A stretch of 64,000 nt of DNA from Alphaproteobacteria bacterium (GTDB taxonomy: Bacteria; Myxococcota_A; UBA796; GCA-2862545), in NCBI GenBank assembly GCA_020632875.1, contig JACKET010000007.1:186001-250000 (forward strand), in the 5' to 3' direction. Below, piece after piece: positions 47,208 to 56,343 of this stretch (the first letter of the stretch is position 1; the number at the start of each line of letters is the position of its first letter). Both the position numbers and the translations under genes were made by a program. The notes below the pieces were generated by a model. The model did no database searches, had not been told where the DNA came from, and worked only from the letters and a program-made list of their open reading frames with translations.

Positions 47208-47885
47208 ATGCACACGGTGCTGGTCATCGAGCGGGACCCCAAGGTCGTGGCGGCGATCCGCGCGCATCTGGAGCCGCGCTGGGCGGTCACGTCCATCGAC
47301 GGGTCGGGCGACGTGGTCCAGGCGGTGCGGGCCGACCCGCCGGACGGCATGCTCCTGGCGCTGGATCTTCCGGACGAATCCGGTCTCTCGGTGTGCAACC
47401 GCGTCCGGGAGTTCTATACGGGGCCCATCCTGCTGCTCGGGTCCCGCCAGACGTCGCTCGACGAGATCATCGCGCTCGAGCTCGGCGCCGACGCGTACTT
47501 CGTGTGGCCGCTGAACCTCCGGCTGCTCGAGCTCAGGCTGAGCGCGCTGCTCCGCGTCGGGCCCGAGCCCACGTCCGAAGGGCGCTACGCCGACGCCGAC
47601 CTCGAGATCGACCGTGCCGCCGAGTCGGTCAAGGTCCACGGCGAGCCCGTGACCCTGCCGCCCTCCGAGCTCGACCTGCTGTGGCTGCTGGTCGAGAACA
47701 TCGGGCGCCCGGTGACGCGCGAGATGTACTGCGAGCAGGTGCGGGGTGTGCCGTTCGACGGGCTCGATCGCAGCCTCGACACCCAGATGAGCCGGCTGCG
47801 CAAGGCGCTCGAGGTGGCGGGCCTCCCAGAGGGCCGCATCTGCACGGTGCGTGCGACGGGCTACCAGCTCACGCGGGTCGATTGA
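47208..47885 (+). CDS. OmpR-family response regulator lacking phosphoacceptor Asp and Lys
   Basis: A 225-residue tandem paralogue of the preceding regulator. The phosphoacceptor is Ala51 (GMLLALDLPDESG), the conserved Lys is Trp (YFVWPLNL, near residue 100), and the switch Thr/Ser is weak. The winged helix at the C-terminus is intact (LDTQMSRLRKALEVAG and TVRATGYQLTRVD). AGGAG lies about ten bases before the ATG. Its 3' end overlaps the convergent GNAT gene by 17 bp. It is likely a constitutive DNA-binding protein or a heterodimer partner of its paralogue. Confidence 0.9.
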   Translation: MHTVLVIERDPKVVAAIRAHLEPRWAVTSIDGSGDVVQAVRADPPDGMLLALDLPDESGLSVCNRVREFYTGPILLLGSRQTSLDEIIALELGADAYFVWPLNLRLLELRLSALLRVGPEPTSEGRYADADLEIDRAAESVKVHGEPVTLPPSELDLLWLLVENIGRPVTREMYCEQVRGVPFDGLDRSLDTQMSRLRKALEVAGLPEGRICTVRATGYQLTRVD

Positions 47886-48399
47886 GGGCGAGCGCGTAGA
47901 ACAGCTCGTCCTCGACGGTCCCGTCGGGCCAGGTGCGCTCGGCCGCATGCGACAGCACGAAGCCGAACCGCTGATTCGCCTGCATCGACCGGACGTTCGA
48001 CCTGCGGTGCGAGACCGTGACGCGCGCGAGCCCACGCTCCACGGCCCAGTCGAGCCGCGCGCGGTACATGACCCGCGAGAGCCCACGTCCACGGGCCTCC
48101 GGGGCGAGCCACGAGCCCCACAGGTTGGCCGACGCCGGGTCGTCGGAGCGTATGGCGATGCCGGTCATGCCGACGATGGCGTCGCCCTCGAAGATCCCGT
48201 AGATCGCGAAGTCCGGGTCGGCGAGGCGCGCTCGCCAGTGTGGGTCGGGGAGCGCCGACTCGCGTTCCAGGGTGGAGCCGAACACCTGTGGGTCGGTCGC
48301 CAGGGCACGCAGCCGGACCTCCCGGTAGAGTGCGTGGTCCTCCGGGACGAGGCGGCGGATCGCCCCGTGTGGCCATTCGGTGTTCGCTAGAGGGTGCAT
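47869..48399 (-). CDS. GNAT-family N-acetyltransferase
   Basis: A 176-residue GCN5-type acetyltransferase. The acetyl-CoA motif is LAPEARGRGLSRVMYRARLDWA near residue 100, preceded by GIFEGDAIVGMTGIA. Fold and length are typical; the substrate is unknown. The ATG at 48399 is the first in-frame start. A fragment similar to its 5' end lies 0.8 kb away at 49151-49200. Confidence 0.9.
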   Translation of the reverse strand: MHPLANTEWPHGAIRRLVPEDHALYREVRLRALATDPQVFGSTLERESALPDPHWRARLADPDFAIYGIFEGDAIVGMTGIAIRSDDPASANLWGSWLAPEARGRGLSRVMYRARLDWAVERGLARVTVSHRRSNVRSMQANQRFGFVLSHAAERTWPDGTVEDELFYALALNRPA

Positions 48400-48508
48400 G
48401 GCTCCACGCGGCGTTTCGGCGCAGCACAGAGAGGTGGGCCTCTGTCAGTACTGTCCGTGGAACTGAGAGGATGGACGATCTCCGTCGCTATTTGATAGGT
48501 CCGTCGCA

Positions 48509-49063
48509 ATGCTGACCCTCTTCGCGATCGCGTGCACGACTTCGGGCCCACAGGGGCCCACCGGACCCATGGGCGCGACCGGACCTGCAGGTCCGATGGG
48601 ACCCGCGGGTGCGGCCGGTCCCGCAGTCGCGTTTCACTGGGCCGACGAGGAGGGTGTCTCTGTGACGGCCGGCCCAGAGCTCATCCTGTTCAACGACCAG
48701 GGGGTCGCCTTCGGTCTCGACGCTATGACAGGCGACCTGTCCCCGCATGATCGGCTGGTCTACTACGAACAGCGTGACTGCCAGGGCGCGGCCGCGGTCC
48801 AGGTCGATGAGGCGATGCAGGCCATCTGGGTGCGCGAGGAGTGGCTCGTGCCGCTCCCCGGGTTCTCTGTCCTCGAACGCACCTGGGGCGCATCGGTGTG
48901 GAATCCAGACACTCTGTCGTGCCAGAACGCCTTTCTGGACGACACCTTTCTGGGGGTGGGTCCTGCGGCGCAGGTCTCCGACCTCGTTTCTGCGGGTCTC
49001 CCTCCGACCCGATTCTGGACCGGCGGGCTGCACAGGGTTCCCGCCGCTCCTCCACCGCGATGA
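48509..49063 (+). CDS. Lipoprotein with collagen-like Gly-X-Y segment
   Basis: A 184-residue protein. MLTLFAIACTTSG gives only eight residues before the lipid-modified Cys. Residues 13-39 form nine uninterrupted Gly-X-Y triplets (GPQGPTGPMG and so on), a collagen-like stalk. The rest is a small domain with two Cys (RDCQG and LSCQN) of unknown family. Surface display on a triple-helical stalk is a reasonable inference; nine triplets is short. Confidence 0.75.
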   Translation: MLTLFAIACTTSGPQGPTGPMGATGPAGPMGPAGAAGPAVAFHWADEEGVSVTAGPELILFNDQGVAFGLDAMTGDLSPHDRLVYYEQRDCQGAAAVQVDEAMQAIWVREEWLVPLPGFSVLERTWGASVWNPDTLSCQNAFLDDTFLGVGPAAQVSDLVSAGLPPTRFWTGGLHRVPAAPPPR

Positions 49064-49069
49064 TGGACG

Positions 49070-49132
49070 GCCGCTCATTCACGCCCGGGCGTCGCAAAGG
49101 GTCTGATCTCGCAGAGCGAGCCGCTCATTCAC
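49070..49132. repeat. 13-bp direct repeat
   Basis: GCCGCTCATTCAC occurs at 49070-49082 and 49120-49132, bracketing 37 bp just upstream of the GNAT-like fragment. Confidence 0.7.
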
Positions 49133-49150
49133 TGGACTGCCTCCGGCTCG

Positions 49151-49200
49151 GGTCCTCCGGGACGAGGCGGCGGATCGCGCCGTGCGGCGGTTCGGTGCGG
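49151..49200 (-). pseudogene. Fragment duplicated from the 5' end of the GNAT gene
   Basis: GGTCCTCCGGGACGAGGCGG followed by CGGATCGC is identical to 48336-48363 in the GNAT gene, with partial similarity continuing for about 20 bp. On the minus strand it encodes HGAIRRLVPED in both places. It appears to be a remnant of a second acetyltransferase copy. Confidence 0.55.
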
Positions 49201-49210
49201 TCGTGGCGGA

Positions 49211-49669
49211 TCACCGGCGCTCCGCCATCTTCTCCTTGTTCCAGGCGGTGGTGTGCCCGGTGACGCGACGGCGGAGCAGACCCGACTCCTCGATGTAGGG
49301 CCCCTCGCTGGGCGGCACCAGGACCAGCGCGTAGAACCGCAGCCCGTCGATGTAGCCGTAGGGCCCCGAATGATCCCACTCGCTGACGGGCGGAGCGGGT
49401 GCCGCATCGCAGTAGGGAGCGGGCTTCTCGACGCCCTCCGCGAAGCCGACGAGGATGCACGGGAGCTCTTCGCAGTGGACCCGTACCTCGACCCCGCAGG
49501 CCGTACGGGCTTCGGCAGCGAGTGCCTCGGCGGCGGCCGGGCGGTAGGCCTCGGGGAGCGAGGCCCAGTCGATCTGCGGTTCTTCGACGGGCTCGGGAGC
49601 CCGAGGCGGAATCGCTTCGGGCGGTTCGGGAGCACCGCATGCAGCCAGGAACGCCAGGATCTGGAGCAC
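49211..49669 (-). CDS. Small lipoprotein, unknown function
   Basis: A 152-residue protein starting at a GTG that shares one base with the stop of the acyl-CoA dehydrogenase (TAGTG). The leader MLQILAFLAAC is short and uncharged. A Pro/Glu-rich linker (PEPPEAIPPRAPEPVEEP) precedes a domain with four Cys (TACGVEVRVHCEELPC and PYCDAA). Family unknown; it is probably co-transcribed with the dehydrogenase. Confidence 0.7.
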   Translation of the reverse strand: MLQILAFLAACGAPEPPEAIPPRAPEPVEEPQIDWASLPEAYRPAAAEALAAEARTACGVEVRVHCEELPCILVGFAEGVEKPAPYCDAAPAPPVSEWDHSGPYGYIDGLRFYALVLVPPSEGPYIEESGLLRRRVTGHTTAWNKEKMAERR

Positions 49670-50820
49670 TACGCCCCCATCTCGTGCCACTTCCAGATGA
49701 TCTCCTTCATCACCTCGGACGTGCCCCCGCCGATCGTGATCAAGCGAACATCCCGGTACAACCGCGTGATCGCGTACTCTTCGATGTACCCGTAGCCCCC
49801 GTGGAACTGCTGGCAGTCGTAGACCACCTTCTGCGCCAGGTCGCCCGCGAACAGCTTCGCCATCGAGATCAGCTTCGTCGCGTCCTGCCCGGTGTTCATC
49901 CGCTGGACCGCCTGGTACGTCAGGGCCTTCGCGGCCTCGAGACCCGTGAGGTGCTCGGCGAACTTGTGCTTCCACACCTGGAACTTGCCGATCGGACGCC
50001 CGAACGCCGAGCGCTCGGTGCCGTACCGGATGGCGTCTTCGAGGGCCCGCTCCATCGAGTGGATGGCGGTCTGGGCAGCGACCAGGCGCTCGCCCTGGAA
50101 GTTCGTCATGATGTAGTAGAAGCCGGCATTCTCGTGGCCGAGCAGGTAGCGGCGGGGGATGCGGCAGTCCTCGAAGGCCAGCTCGCACGAGTCGACGCTG
50201 CGCGTGCCGAGCTTGTCGAGCTTGCGCCCCACGCTGAAGCCGGGCGTGTCGGTGGGGAAGAGGACGAGCGAGACGCCGCCGTGCCCCGCGTCGCCCGTGC
50301 GGACCGCGAGGGTGATGAAGTCGGCGATGGCGCCGTTCGTGATGTAGGTCTTGGCGCCGTTGATGACGTAGTCGTCGCCGTCCTTCTTCGCGGTGGTCTG
50401 GATGGCCGCCACGTCGGAGCCGCAGTTCGGCTCGGTGACGCCGAGCGCCGCGATGCGCTGACCGGCGATGAGCGGACGGAGGAACTCCTCTTTCTGCTCG
50501 TCGGTGCCGATCTCGGCGATGATCGGCGTGGCCATGTCGGAATTGACGAGGATCGACATGACGACTCCGCCGTTCCGCGCGTGGCCGAGCCCCTCGACGT
50601 AGGCCGTGTTGTACCACCAATCCAGGCCCATCCCGCCGTACGCTTCGGGGAACCGGATCCCGATCAGGCCGAGCTCGGCGAGCTTCGCGAAGATCTCGCG
50701 ATGCGGCCAGACGCCCGCCCGATCCCACTCGTCCGAGTTCGGTGCGATCTCGTTCTGCGCGAAGTCCTTCGCGAGCTTGCGGAGCTGGTCGTGCTCCTCG
50801 TTGAACGGCGGGAAGTGCAT
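49669..50820 (-). CDS. Acyl-CoA dehydrogenase
   Basis: A 383-residue FAD enzyme of fatty-acid or branched-chain beta-oxidation. It shows LGVTEPNCGSDVAA (FAD/substrate loop), KTYITNGAIADF, RSAFGRPIGKFQVW and GGYGYIEEYAITRLYRDVR, the last carrying the region of the catalytic Glu. GGAGG lies five bases before the ATG. No other beta-oxidation gene is adjacent. Substrate chain length cannot be read from sequence. Confidence 0.95.
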   Translation of the reverse strand: MHFPPFNEEHDQLRKLAKDFAQNEIAPNSDEWDRAGVWPHREIFAKLAELGLIGIRFPEAYGGMGLDWWYNTAYVEGLGHARNGGVVMSILVNSDMATPIIAEIGTDEQKEEFLRPLIAGQRIAALGVTEPNCGSDVAAIQTTAKKDGDDYVINGAKTYITNGAIADFITLAVRTGDAGHGGVSLVLFPTDTPGFSVGRKLDKLGTRSVDSCELAFEDCRIPRRYLLGHENAGFYYIMTNFQGERLVAAQTAIHSMERALEDAIRYGTERSAFGRPIGKFQVWKHKFAEHLTGLEAAKALTYQAVQRMNTGQDATKLISMAKLFAGDLAQKVVYDCQQFHGGYGYIEEYAITRLYRDVRLITIGGGTSEVMKEIIWKWHEMGA

Positions 50821-50895
50821 CCGTCCTCCAGGTCCGATGGGTTCGGGGGAAGAGCACCTTAAGCCATCGGGAGCCCCCTGGGATAGACTCCCGGG

Positions 50896-51858
50896 GTGCT
50901 TCGACTCACACTGCGCGCGCGCGAGGATGCCCGGTTCCTCGCTCGCATCATCGAACGCGACGGATTCGCATTCGTGCTGGATTATGGCGATTCCAGCATG
51001 GTGGCCGATGCGTCCGAGCGCATCGCGCGCGGCTTCTCGCTGTGGCGCGGCGGCAAGCTCGAGACCGTCAGCCCGAGCTCGCCCGATCTGCTCCCGCTCC
51101 TCGCCGAGTTCTACGCGCAGGAGGGGTTGCTCGTGTCCCTCGAAGAGCCCGCGCTCACCGAGCGTCCCGAGCCCCTCGAGAACGCGCTGAAGGAAGAGTC
51201 GCGCCTCGACGCCACGATCACCGAGTTCCGCGAGGCGCCCGACTTCGCCGAGACCGAAGAGACCGAGCTCGTCAGCCTCTCCGACATCCCCGACATCGGC
51301 GACGCGCTCGAGCCCATGTCGCAGGAAGAGCTCGACGAAGAAGACGAAGAAGAGCGCAAGAAACGAACGAATCCCGGGGCCATCGCCCGGCGCGAGATGT
51401 GGCGGCCACCCGGCTCGCCCACGCCGAAGCCGCCACCGCCCCGCAAGAAGCCGAAACCCGTGCCCGATCCGTCCGCCACGCCGAACCCGGTGTCCATGCG
51501 CGCCGACGCGCCCGGGATGACGCTCCCGCCGATGCCCGCGCCCCGGCTCGACGGCGACCCCGACCCCTACGACCCCGACGAGATCGCGACCCTCACCCCG
51601 AACCCGCCCTCCGAGCACGCCGACACCGTGCCGCCCCGGCCGCCCGAGCGCGATCCGGCCGACCTCCCGACGTTCGAGCCCGTCCCGCTCCACGACACGC
51701 CCGAAGACGAAGAAGAGACCGAGCTCGTGTCCCCCGAGATGCGGGCCCGCGCGATGGCGATGGAGGAGGGGATGACCGAGCTCCACTCCGGCGAGAGCGA
51801 CCTGTCCGCCACCCTGTCCGAGATCGACGCGCTCGAGAGGAAGAAGAAGAAGTCATGA
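50896..51858 (+). CDS. Acidic/Pro-rich protein of unknown function
   Basis: A 320-residue cytosolic protein starting at GTG. Residues 1-90 look like a small folded domain (LRAREDARFLARIIERDG, then ARGFSLWRGGKLETV). The rest is low complexity: an acidic EELDEEDEEERKKRT patch, a Pro/Lys stretch and repeats of EETELVS. The tail ends ERKKKKS. Its stop overlaps the next ATG (ATGA), coupling it to the MYXO-CTERM protein gene. I do not recognise it. Confidence 0.65.
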   Translation: MLRLTLRAREDARFLARIIERDGFAFVLDYGDSSMVADASERIARGFSLWRGGKLETVSPSSPDLLPLLAEFYAQEGLLVSLEEPALTERPEPLENALKEESRLDATITEFREAPDFAETEETELVSLSDIPDIGDALEPMSQEELDEEDEEERKKRTNPGAIARREMWRPPGSPTPKPPPPRKKPKPVPDPSATPNPVSMRADAPGMTLPPMPAPRLDGDPDPYDPDEIATLTPNPPSEHADTVPPRPPERDPADLPTFEPVPLHDTPEDEEETELVSPEMRARAMAMEEGMTELHSGESDLSATLSEIDALERKKKKS

Positions 51859-54749
51859 CGCTCCCGCTCTGGCTCGCGCTGTTCGCGTACGCAGAAGACC
51901 AGGACGACTTCGGCGGCCACGGCCTGCTCCCGTCCACCACGGTGTTCGTCGACATCGTCGATCCCGCGAACGAGTCGATCTTCTTCGACGGGGTCATCGC
52001 GCTCCCGCCGCCCGGGGGCGGCACCGCCAATCCGACCGTCGACGTCGTGAACCCCGCGGGCATCCTCATCGGCACGTTCCCGCCGGGCTCGACGATTCCG
52101 GCGTCTGGCGGCCCGGGCGCCTACCGGCTCGAGCTCAACGGCGTGGGTGACGTCGATGGGCTGAACGGCGAAGAGCCGCTCTCGTCGTGGACGATCGAGG
52201 TCACCGGCGCTCCGGCGGGTGAGGGCCGCGTGTGGAGCCGCCGCTGGGCGCTCAACGGTGGCGGCTTCGACGCCGTGAACGGCCTCGACGGCAGCATCTT
52301 CGCCGTGGTCGACGGCGGGGCGCCCACCCAGCAGGGCGTGATCGAGGTCCGCACCGAGGGCTTCACGGGCTTCGTGTACGCGGTGCTCGCCAACGACCGC
52401 GGGATGACGGGGGCGAACGCGCGCTCCAAGCCCGAGGGCTGGGGCCCCATCTCCGATCGGCTGCCGCTCTACGTCCGGCCGCCCGCCATCGTCACCCCGA
52501 ACGTCGCCGCGCCCACCATCTCCGGGGTCGCGTTCACCCCGCCCACCTGCGGGGCCATCGCGCCGGGCATCGTGAGCGGCGACCTCGTGTTCGACTCGAC
52601 CGCGACGGGCAACTGGCACCTCGTGTGCGACGCCGACGCGGATGGCGAGTACGACCCGACCAGCGCCACCGACATGCACCTGTTCGGCCGCGCGACCGTG
52701 GGCTCGAACGCCATCTCGTTCGACGGCACGATGGACGACGGCGAGACGGCGGTCCCGGGCACGTACGACTGCGTGATGTGGCTCACGGTGGGCGAGCTGC
52801 ACTTCCTCGCGCAGGACATCGAGACCTCGTACCAGGGCTTCCGGATGTTCGGGGTCGACGGGTCGCTCGTGCGCACGGGCCTGGCGATGTACTGGGACGA
52901 CCGGTCGGTCCAGTCCTCCGCCGTGGTCATGCCGAACACCCAGGTCGGGCTCGAGGCGTCCGGGCCGCTCGGCCTCGCCAGCGGTGACCCCGCGGCCGCG
53001 GCCAGCGCGAACGCGAACGCGCGCGCGTGGGGCAACTTCTCGACGCTCACGAAGGGCAACAACAACGTCCTCGACACGTGGGCCTGGCTCGAGCGCGACA
53101 CGTCGGCGCCGTTCACGATCACGGTCCTCGACGCGACGCTCGACACCGACGGCGAAGGGCTCGTCGATGCCGCCGAGACCTGCGTGTACCTGACCGATCC
53201 GGGCATCGCCGACACCGACGAAGACGGGCTGTCCGACGCCCAGGAGGCCCTCGACCTCCCGAGCGACCCGCTGAACCCCGACTCCGACGGAGACGGGCTC
53301 GACGACGCCGCCGAGACCCCCGATCCGGCCAACCCGCGGGACAGCGACAACGACGGGCTCGCCGACTCGGTCGATCCCGACGACGACGGCGACGGCGTCC
53401 CGACGTCCGTCGAGGGCACGGTCGACTCCGACAGCGACGGCACGGGCGACTGGCTCGACCGCGACGACGACGACGACGGCGTGCAGACGGCGAACGAAGC
53501 GCCCGGCGACACCGATGGCGACGGCATCCCCGATCGCCTCGACACCGACGACGACGACGACGGCATCCCCACGATCGACGAAGACCGGAACGGGTCCGGC
53601 AACTGGCTCGACGACAACGCCGACGGCGACACGCTGCCCGACTACCTCGACGACGACGACGACGGCGACGGCCTGCCCACCGCGCTCGAGCTTCCGGGAG
53701 ACTCCGACGGCGACGGGCTCGACGACGTGGTCGACCCCGACGACGACAACGACGGCGTGCCGAGCGGCCTCGAGGGCCTCGACGACCTCGACGGGGACGG
53801 CCTGTCGAACCACGTCGACCCCGACGACGACGGCGACGGCATCCTCACGATCGACGAAGACCTCGATGGCGACGGGGACGTCCTCGACGAAGACAGCGAC
53901 GGCGACGGAATCCCGAACTTCCTCGAGTACGACGACGACGGCGACGGCCTCGCCACGCCCGACGAGCTCGACGAAGACACCGACCACGACGGGCGCCCGA
54001 ACTACGCCGACCCCGACGACGACGACGACGGCGTGCCCACGCTGATCGAAGACGCCGACGGCGACGGCGACCCCCGCAACGACGACAGCGACGGCGACGG
54101 GATCTTCGACTACCTCGACCCCGACGACGACAACGACGGGCTCGCGACCGAGTTCGAGACCACGTTCGACAGCGACGGCGACGGCGTGCCCGACTACCGC
54201 GACCCCGACTCCGACGACGACGGCCTGCTCGACGGGGACGAGGGCGTCATCGACACCGACGGTGATGGGCTCTCCGACTACCAGGATGCCGATGACGACG
54301 GAGACGGCGTGCCGACCGCGGTCGAGGGCAACGGCGACTCCGACGGCGACGACCTCTCCGACCACCTCGACCCCGACGACGACAACGACGGGGTCCCCAC
54401 GATCGACGAGCCGGGCGACACCGACGGCGACGGGATCCCCGACCGCCTCGACACCGACGACGACGGCGACGGCATCCCGACGGCCGAGGAGATCTGGACC
54501 GACAGCGACGTCGACGGCGACGGCGTCCCGAACTGGCGCGACCTCGATGCCGACGGCGACGGGCTCTCGGACGAGGAGGAGGGCACCTCCGACATCGACG
54601 GAGACGGCGTGCCCGCGTTCCTCGACCCGGATGGCGCCGTGAGGACCTTCTACCGGGGCTCGGGGCTCGCGGGGTGCAGCGCGACGGCGTCCGGGGCGTC
54701 CGGAGCGCTCGCGCTGTTGGGGATGCTGCTCGTCAGGCGCCGCCGGTAG
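51855..54749 (+). CDS. Secreted MYXO-CTERM-type protein with about 500 residues of acidic DxDGDG repeats
   Basis: A 964-residue protein. MTLPLWLALFAYAEDQ is a short signal peptide. Residues 20-430 form a beta-rich domain of unknown family. Residues about 430-930 repeat units of the form DPDDDGDGxPTxxE, Ca-binding repeats related to thrombospondin type-3 motifs. The C-terminus GLAGCSATASGASGALALLG followed by MLLVRRRR has the Gly-Cys, hydrophobic helix and Arg cluster of MYXO-CTERM sorting signals, which are cleaved and lipid-linked at the Cys by a CPBP-family myxosortase. It is coupled to the upstream unknown gene. Confidence 0.85.
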   Translation: MTLPLWLALFAYAEDQDDFGGHGLLPSTTVFVDIVDPANESIFFDGVIALPPPGGGTANPTVDVVNPAGILIGTFPPGSTIPASGGPGAYRLELNGVGDVDGLNGEEPLSSWTIEVTGAPAGEGRVWSRRWALNGGGFDAVNGLDGSIFAVVDGGAPTQQGVIEVRTEGFTGFVYAVLANDRGMTGANARSKPEGWGPISDRLPLYVRPPAIVTPNVAAPTISGVAFTPPTCGAIAPGIVSGDLVFDSTATGNWHLVCDADADGEYDPTSATDMHLFGRATVGSNAISFDGTMDDGETAVPGTYDCVMWLTVGELHFLAQDIETSYQGFRMFGVDGSLVRTGLAMYWDDRSVQSSAVVMPNTQVGLEASGPLGLASGDPAAAASANANARAWGNFSTLTKGNNNVLDTWAWLERDTSAPFTITVLDATLDTDGEGLVDAAETCVYLTDPGIADTDEDGLSDAQEALDLPSDPLNPDSDGDGLDDAAETPDPANPRDSDNDGLADSVDPDDDGDGVPTSVEGTVDSDSDGTGDWLDRDDDDDGVQTANEAPGDTDGDGIPDRLDTDDDDDGIPTIDEDRNGSGNWLDDNADGDTLPDYLDDDDDGDGLPTALELPGDSDGDGLDDVVDPDDDNDGVPSGLEGLDDLDGDGLSNHVDPDDDGDGILTIDEDLDGDGDVLDEDSDGDGIPNFLEYDDDGDGLATPDELDEDTDHDGRPNYADPDDDDDGVPTLIEDADGDGDPRNDDSDGDGIFDYLDPDDDNDGLATEFETTFDSDGDGVPDYRDPDSDDDGLLDGDEGVIDTDGDGLSDYQDADDDGDGVPTAVEGNGDSDGDDLSDHLDPDDDNDGVPTIDEPGDTDGDGIPDRLDTDDDGDGIPTAEEIWTDSDVDGDGVPNWRDLDADGDGLSDEEEGTSDIDGDGVPAFLDPDGAVRTFYRGSGLAGCSATASGASGALALLGMLLVRRRR

Positions 54750-54755
54750 GGGCGG

Positions 54756-55412
54756 CTACTCGACGAGCCAGGTCGCGACGGTGCGGCACACGTCGCCGCG
54801 GCAGGCGGAGGCCGACCACGTGCCGGGCTGCGCACCCGCCTCGCGGGCGAGCTCGACGCGGCGGGCCGTGCGACCGACGTAGCAGCGGCGGACGCCCGCG
54901 GCGACGGCGTTCATGCACGGCGTGCGCTCCATGACCTCGGCGCCCGTGGAGTCGGCCCACTTCAGGACGAGGGCCGCCCCGCTGTAGTCGAGCTGTACCC
55001 AGAGCGTGTCGTTGCGGGTCCAGCTCTGGACCTCGCCGAGGATGCCGAGGTCGGAGGCCAGCGCGGAGGTCGCCGCGACCGGTTGGACCGTCTCGGGCGC
55101 GGGAATCGTGCCGGCCGTGCCGATCGCGGGGATGGCGGGCGCGACGGTCGGCGCGATGGCGGCCGCCGCGGTCGGCGGGACGAGGAGGCTGGTGAGCGTG
55201 AAGCCGATGGCGAACGTGGTCGCGAAGACCCCGGCAGCCATGGCGGAGAACAGGGCGGTGCGCTTGCGGCGGACGCTCTGCTCGGCCTGGATCTCGGCCT
55301 GGCCGGCATCCCAGGCAGCGCGACGCTCGACGGTCTCGGAGCGCCAGTTTCGGAGCGCGGCGTCGACACGGGACGACGTCGCCCGATCGAGGGTCGTGGA
55401 GGCATTCGACAT
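54756..55412 (-). CDS. Single-pass membrane protein, unknown function
   Basis: A 218-residue protein with a charged N-terminal helix (1-50), one transmembrane segment (about 52-78, FSAMAAGVFATTFAIGFTL), an Ala/Pro-rich linker and a periplasmic domain with three Cys near the C-terminus (TPCMNAV, RRCYVG, ACRGDVC). The topology resembles an anti-sigma factor, but the N-terminus lacks the zinc His/Cys motif of that family. No strong ribosome site precedes the ATG at 55412. It lies 67 bp downstream of gluQ. Confidence 0.65.
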   Translation of the reverse strand: MSNASTTLDRATSSRVDAALRNWRSETVERRAAWDAGQAEIQAEQSVRRKRTALFSAMAAGVFATTFAIGFTLTSLLVPPTAAAAIAPTVAPAIPAIGTAGTIPAPETVQPVAATSALASDLGILGEVQSWTRNDTLWVQLDYSGAALVLKWADSTGAEVMERTPCMNAVAAGVRRCYVGRTARRVELAREAGAQPGTWSASACRGDVCRTVATWLVE

Positions 55413-55479
55413 GGGAGTCTCGGGGGAGGGAAGGGAGAAGGAGGGTGCGCCGGGTGCGCGGGGGGAAGGTGAGGAGATG

Positions 55480-56343
55480 CTAACGCAGGTCGAGCGCCGA
55501 CCGCCAGTCTTCGGGGAGATCGATGGGCGCGGTGCGGATGGCGGACGGCTCGAAGGCCTGCGCGGCGGCTTCCAGATCGTCGCCCTCGATGCCCAACCAG
55601 CCCAGCACCACGCGGTGGATGGCGCGTCGGTCGACGCCCGACTCGCGGAGCGCGGCGATGCCGAGCGCGCCGTGGGACTTCGAGAGCTTGCGCCCGTCCG
55701 GGCCGCGGACGAGTGGCGCGTGCAGCCAGGTCGGCGGCGTCGCGCCGAATGCCTGCCAGAGCTCGACCTGGACTGCCGTGAAGTCGAGCAGGTCGGCACC
55801 GCGCACGACCTCGGTGACGCCATCCGCGATGTCGTCGGCGACCACGGCGAGGTTGTACGTGAACACCCCGTCCTTCCGGCGGAGCACCGGGTCGCCGAAC
55901 TCCAGCGGTCGCACGGCGCGGGGCCCGTGCACGCGGTCGCCGAAGCGCACGACGCGGTCGGGCAGGGCGTAGCGCACGGCGCCGACCGTCGAGCCCCGCG
56001 TGCGACACTCGAGCGGGTGGTTCCCGCCGCCCTCGGTGATCGTGCGACGGGTGCACGCGCAGACGTAGGTGTCGGGCAGGGCGCCGAGCCACGCGCCGTA
56101 GTCGCGGTGGCGCTGGGGCGGGGTCTCCTCGTCCCACGTCAGGCCGAGCCACTCGAGGTCGCGCTTCTGGTCGTCTTCGATGTGCCGTCGTGCACGGCTC
56201 CGATCGACGTCCTCGATGCGGAGCAGCACGGTGCCGCCGGCCTTGCGCGCCGACAGCCAGCAGGCCGTGAAGGCCACCGTGTTCCCGAGGTGCAGCTCGC
56301 CGCTCGGCGTCGGTGCGAGCCGTCCGACGGCTTCAGTAGTCAA
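55480..56343 (-). CDS. gluQ: Glutamyl-Q tRNA(Asp) synthetase
   Basis: A 287-residue truncated GluRS-like enzyme that glutamylates queuosine in tRNA(Asp). It has the HIGH-type motif PTPSGELHLGN, the Cys-rich zinc site CACTRRT with a later ECRTRG, and the KMSKS equivalent RKLSKSHG, and it lacks the anticodon-binding domain of GluRS. The start is TTG 56343, which overlaps the end of the FadL-like gene by 11 bp (TTTGACTACTGA). Being downstream of an outer-membrane porin is an unusual setting. Confidence 0.92.
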   Translation of the reverse strand: MTTEAVGRLAPTPSGELHLGNTVAFTACWLSARKAGGTVLLRIEDVDRSRARRHIEDDQKRDLEWLGLTWDEETPPQRHRDYGAWLGALPDTYVCACTRRTITEGGGNHPLECRTRGSTVGAVRYALPDRVVRFGDRVHGPRAVRPLEFGDPVLRRKDGVFTYNLAVVADDIADGVTEVVRGADLLDFTAVQVELWQAFGATPPTWLHAPLVRGPDGRKLSKSHGALGIAALRESGVDRRAIHRVVLGWLGIEGDDLEAAAQAFEPSAIRTAPIDLPEDWRSALDLR

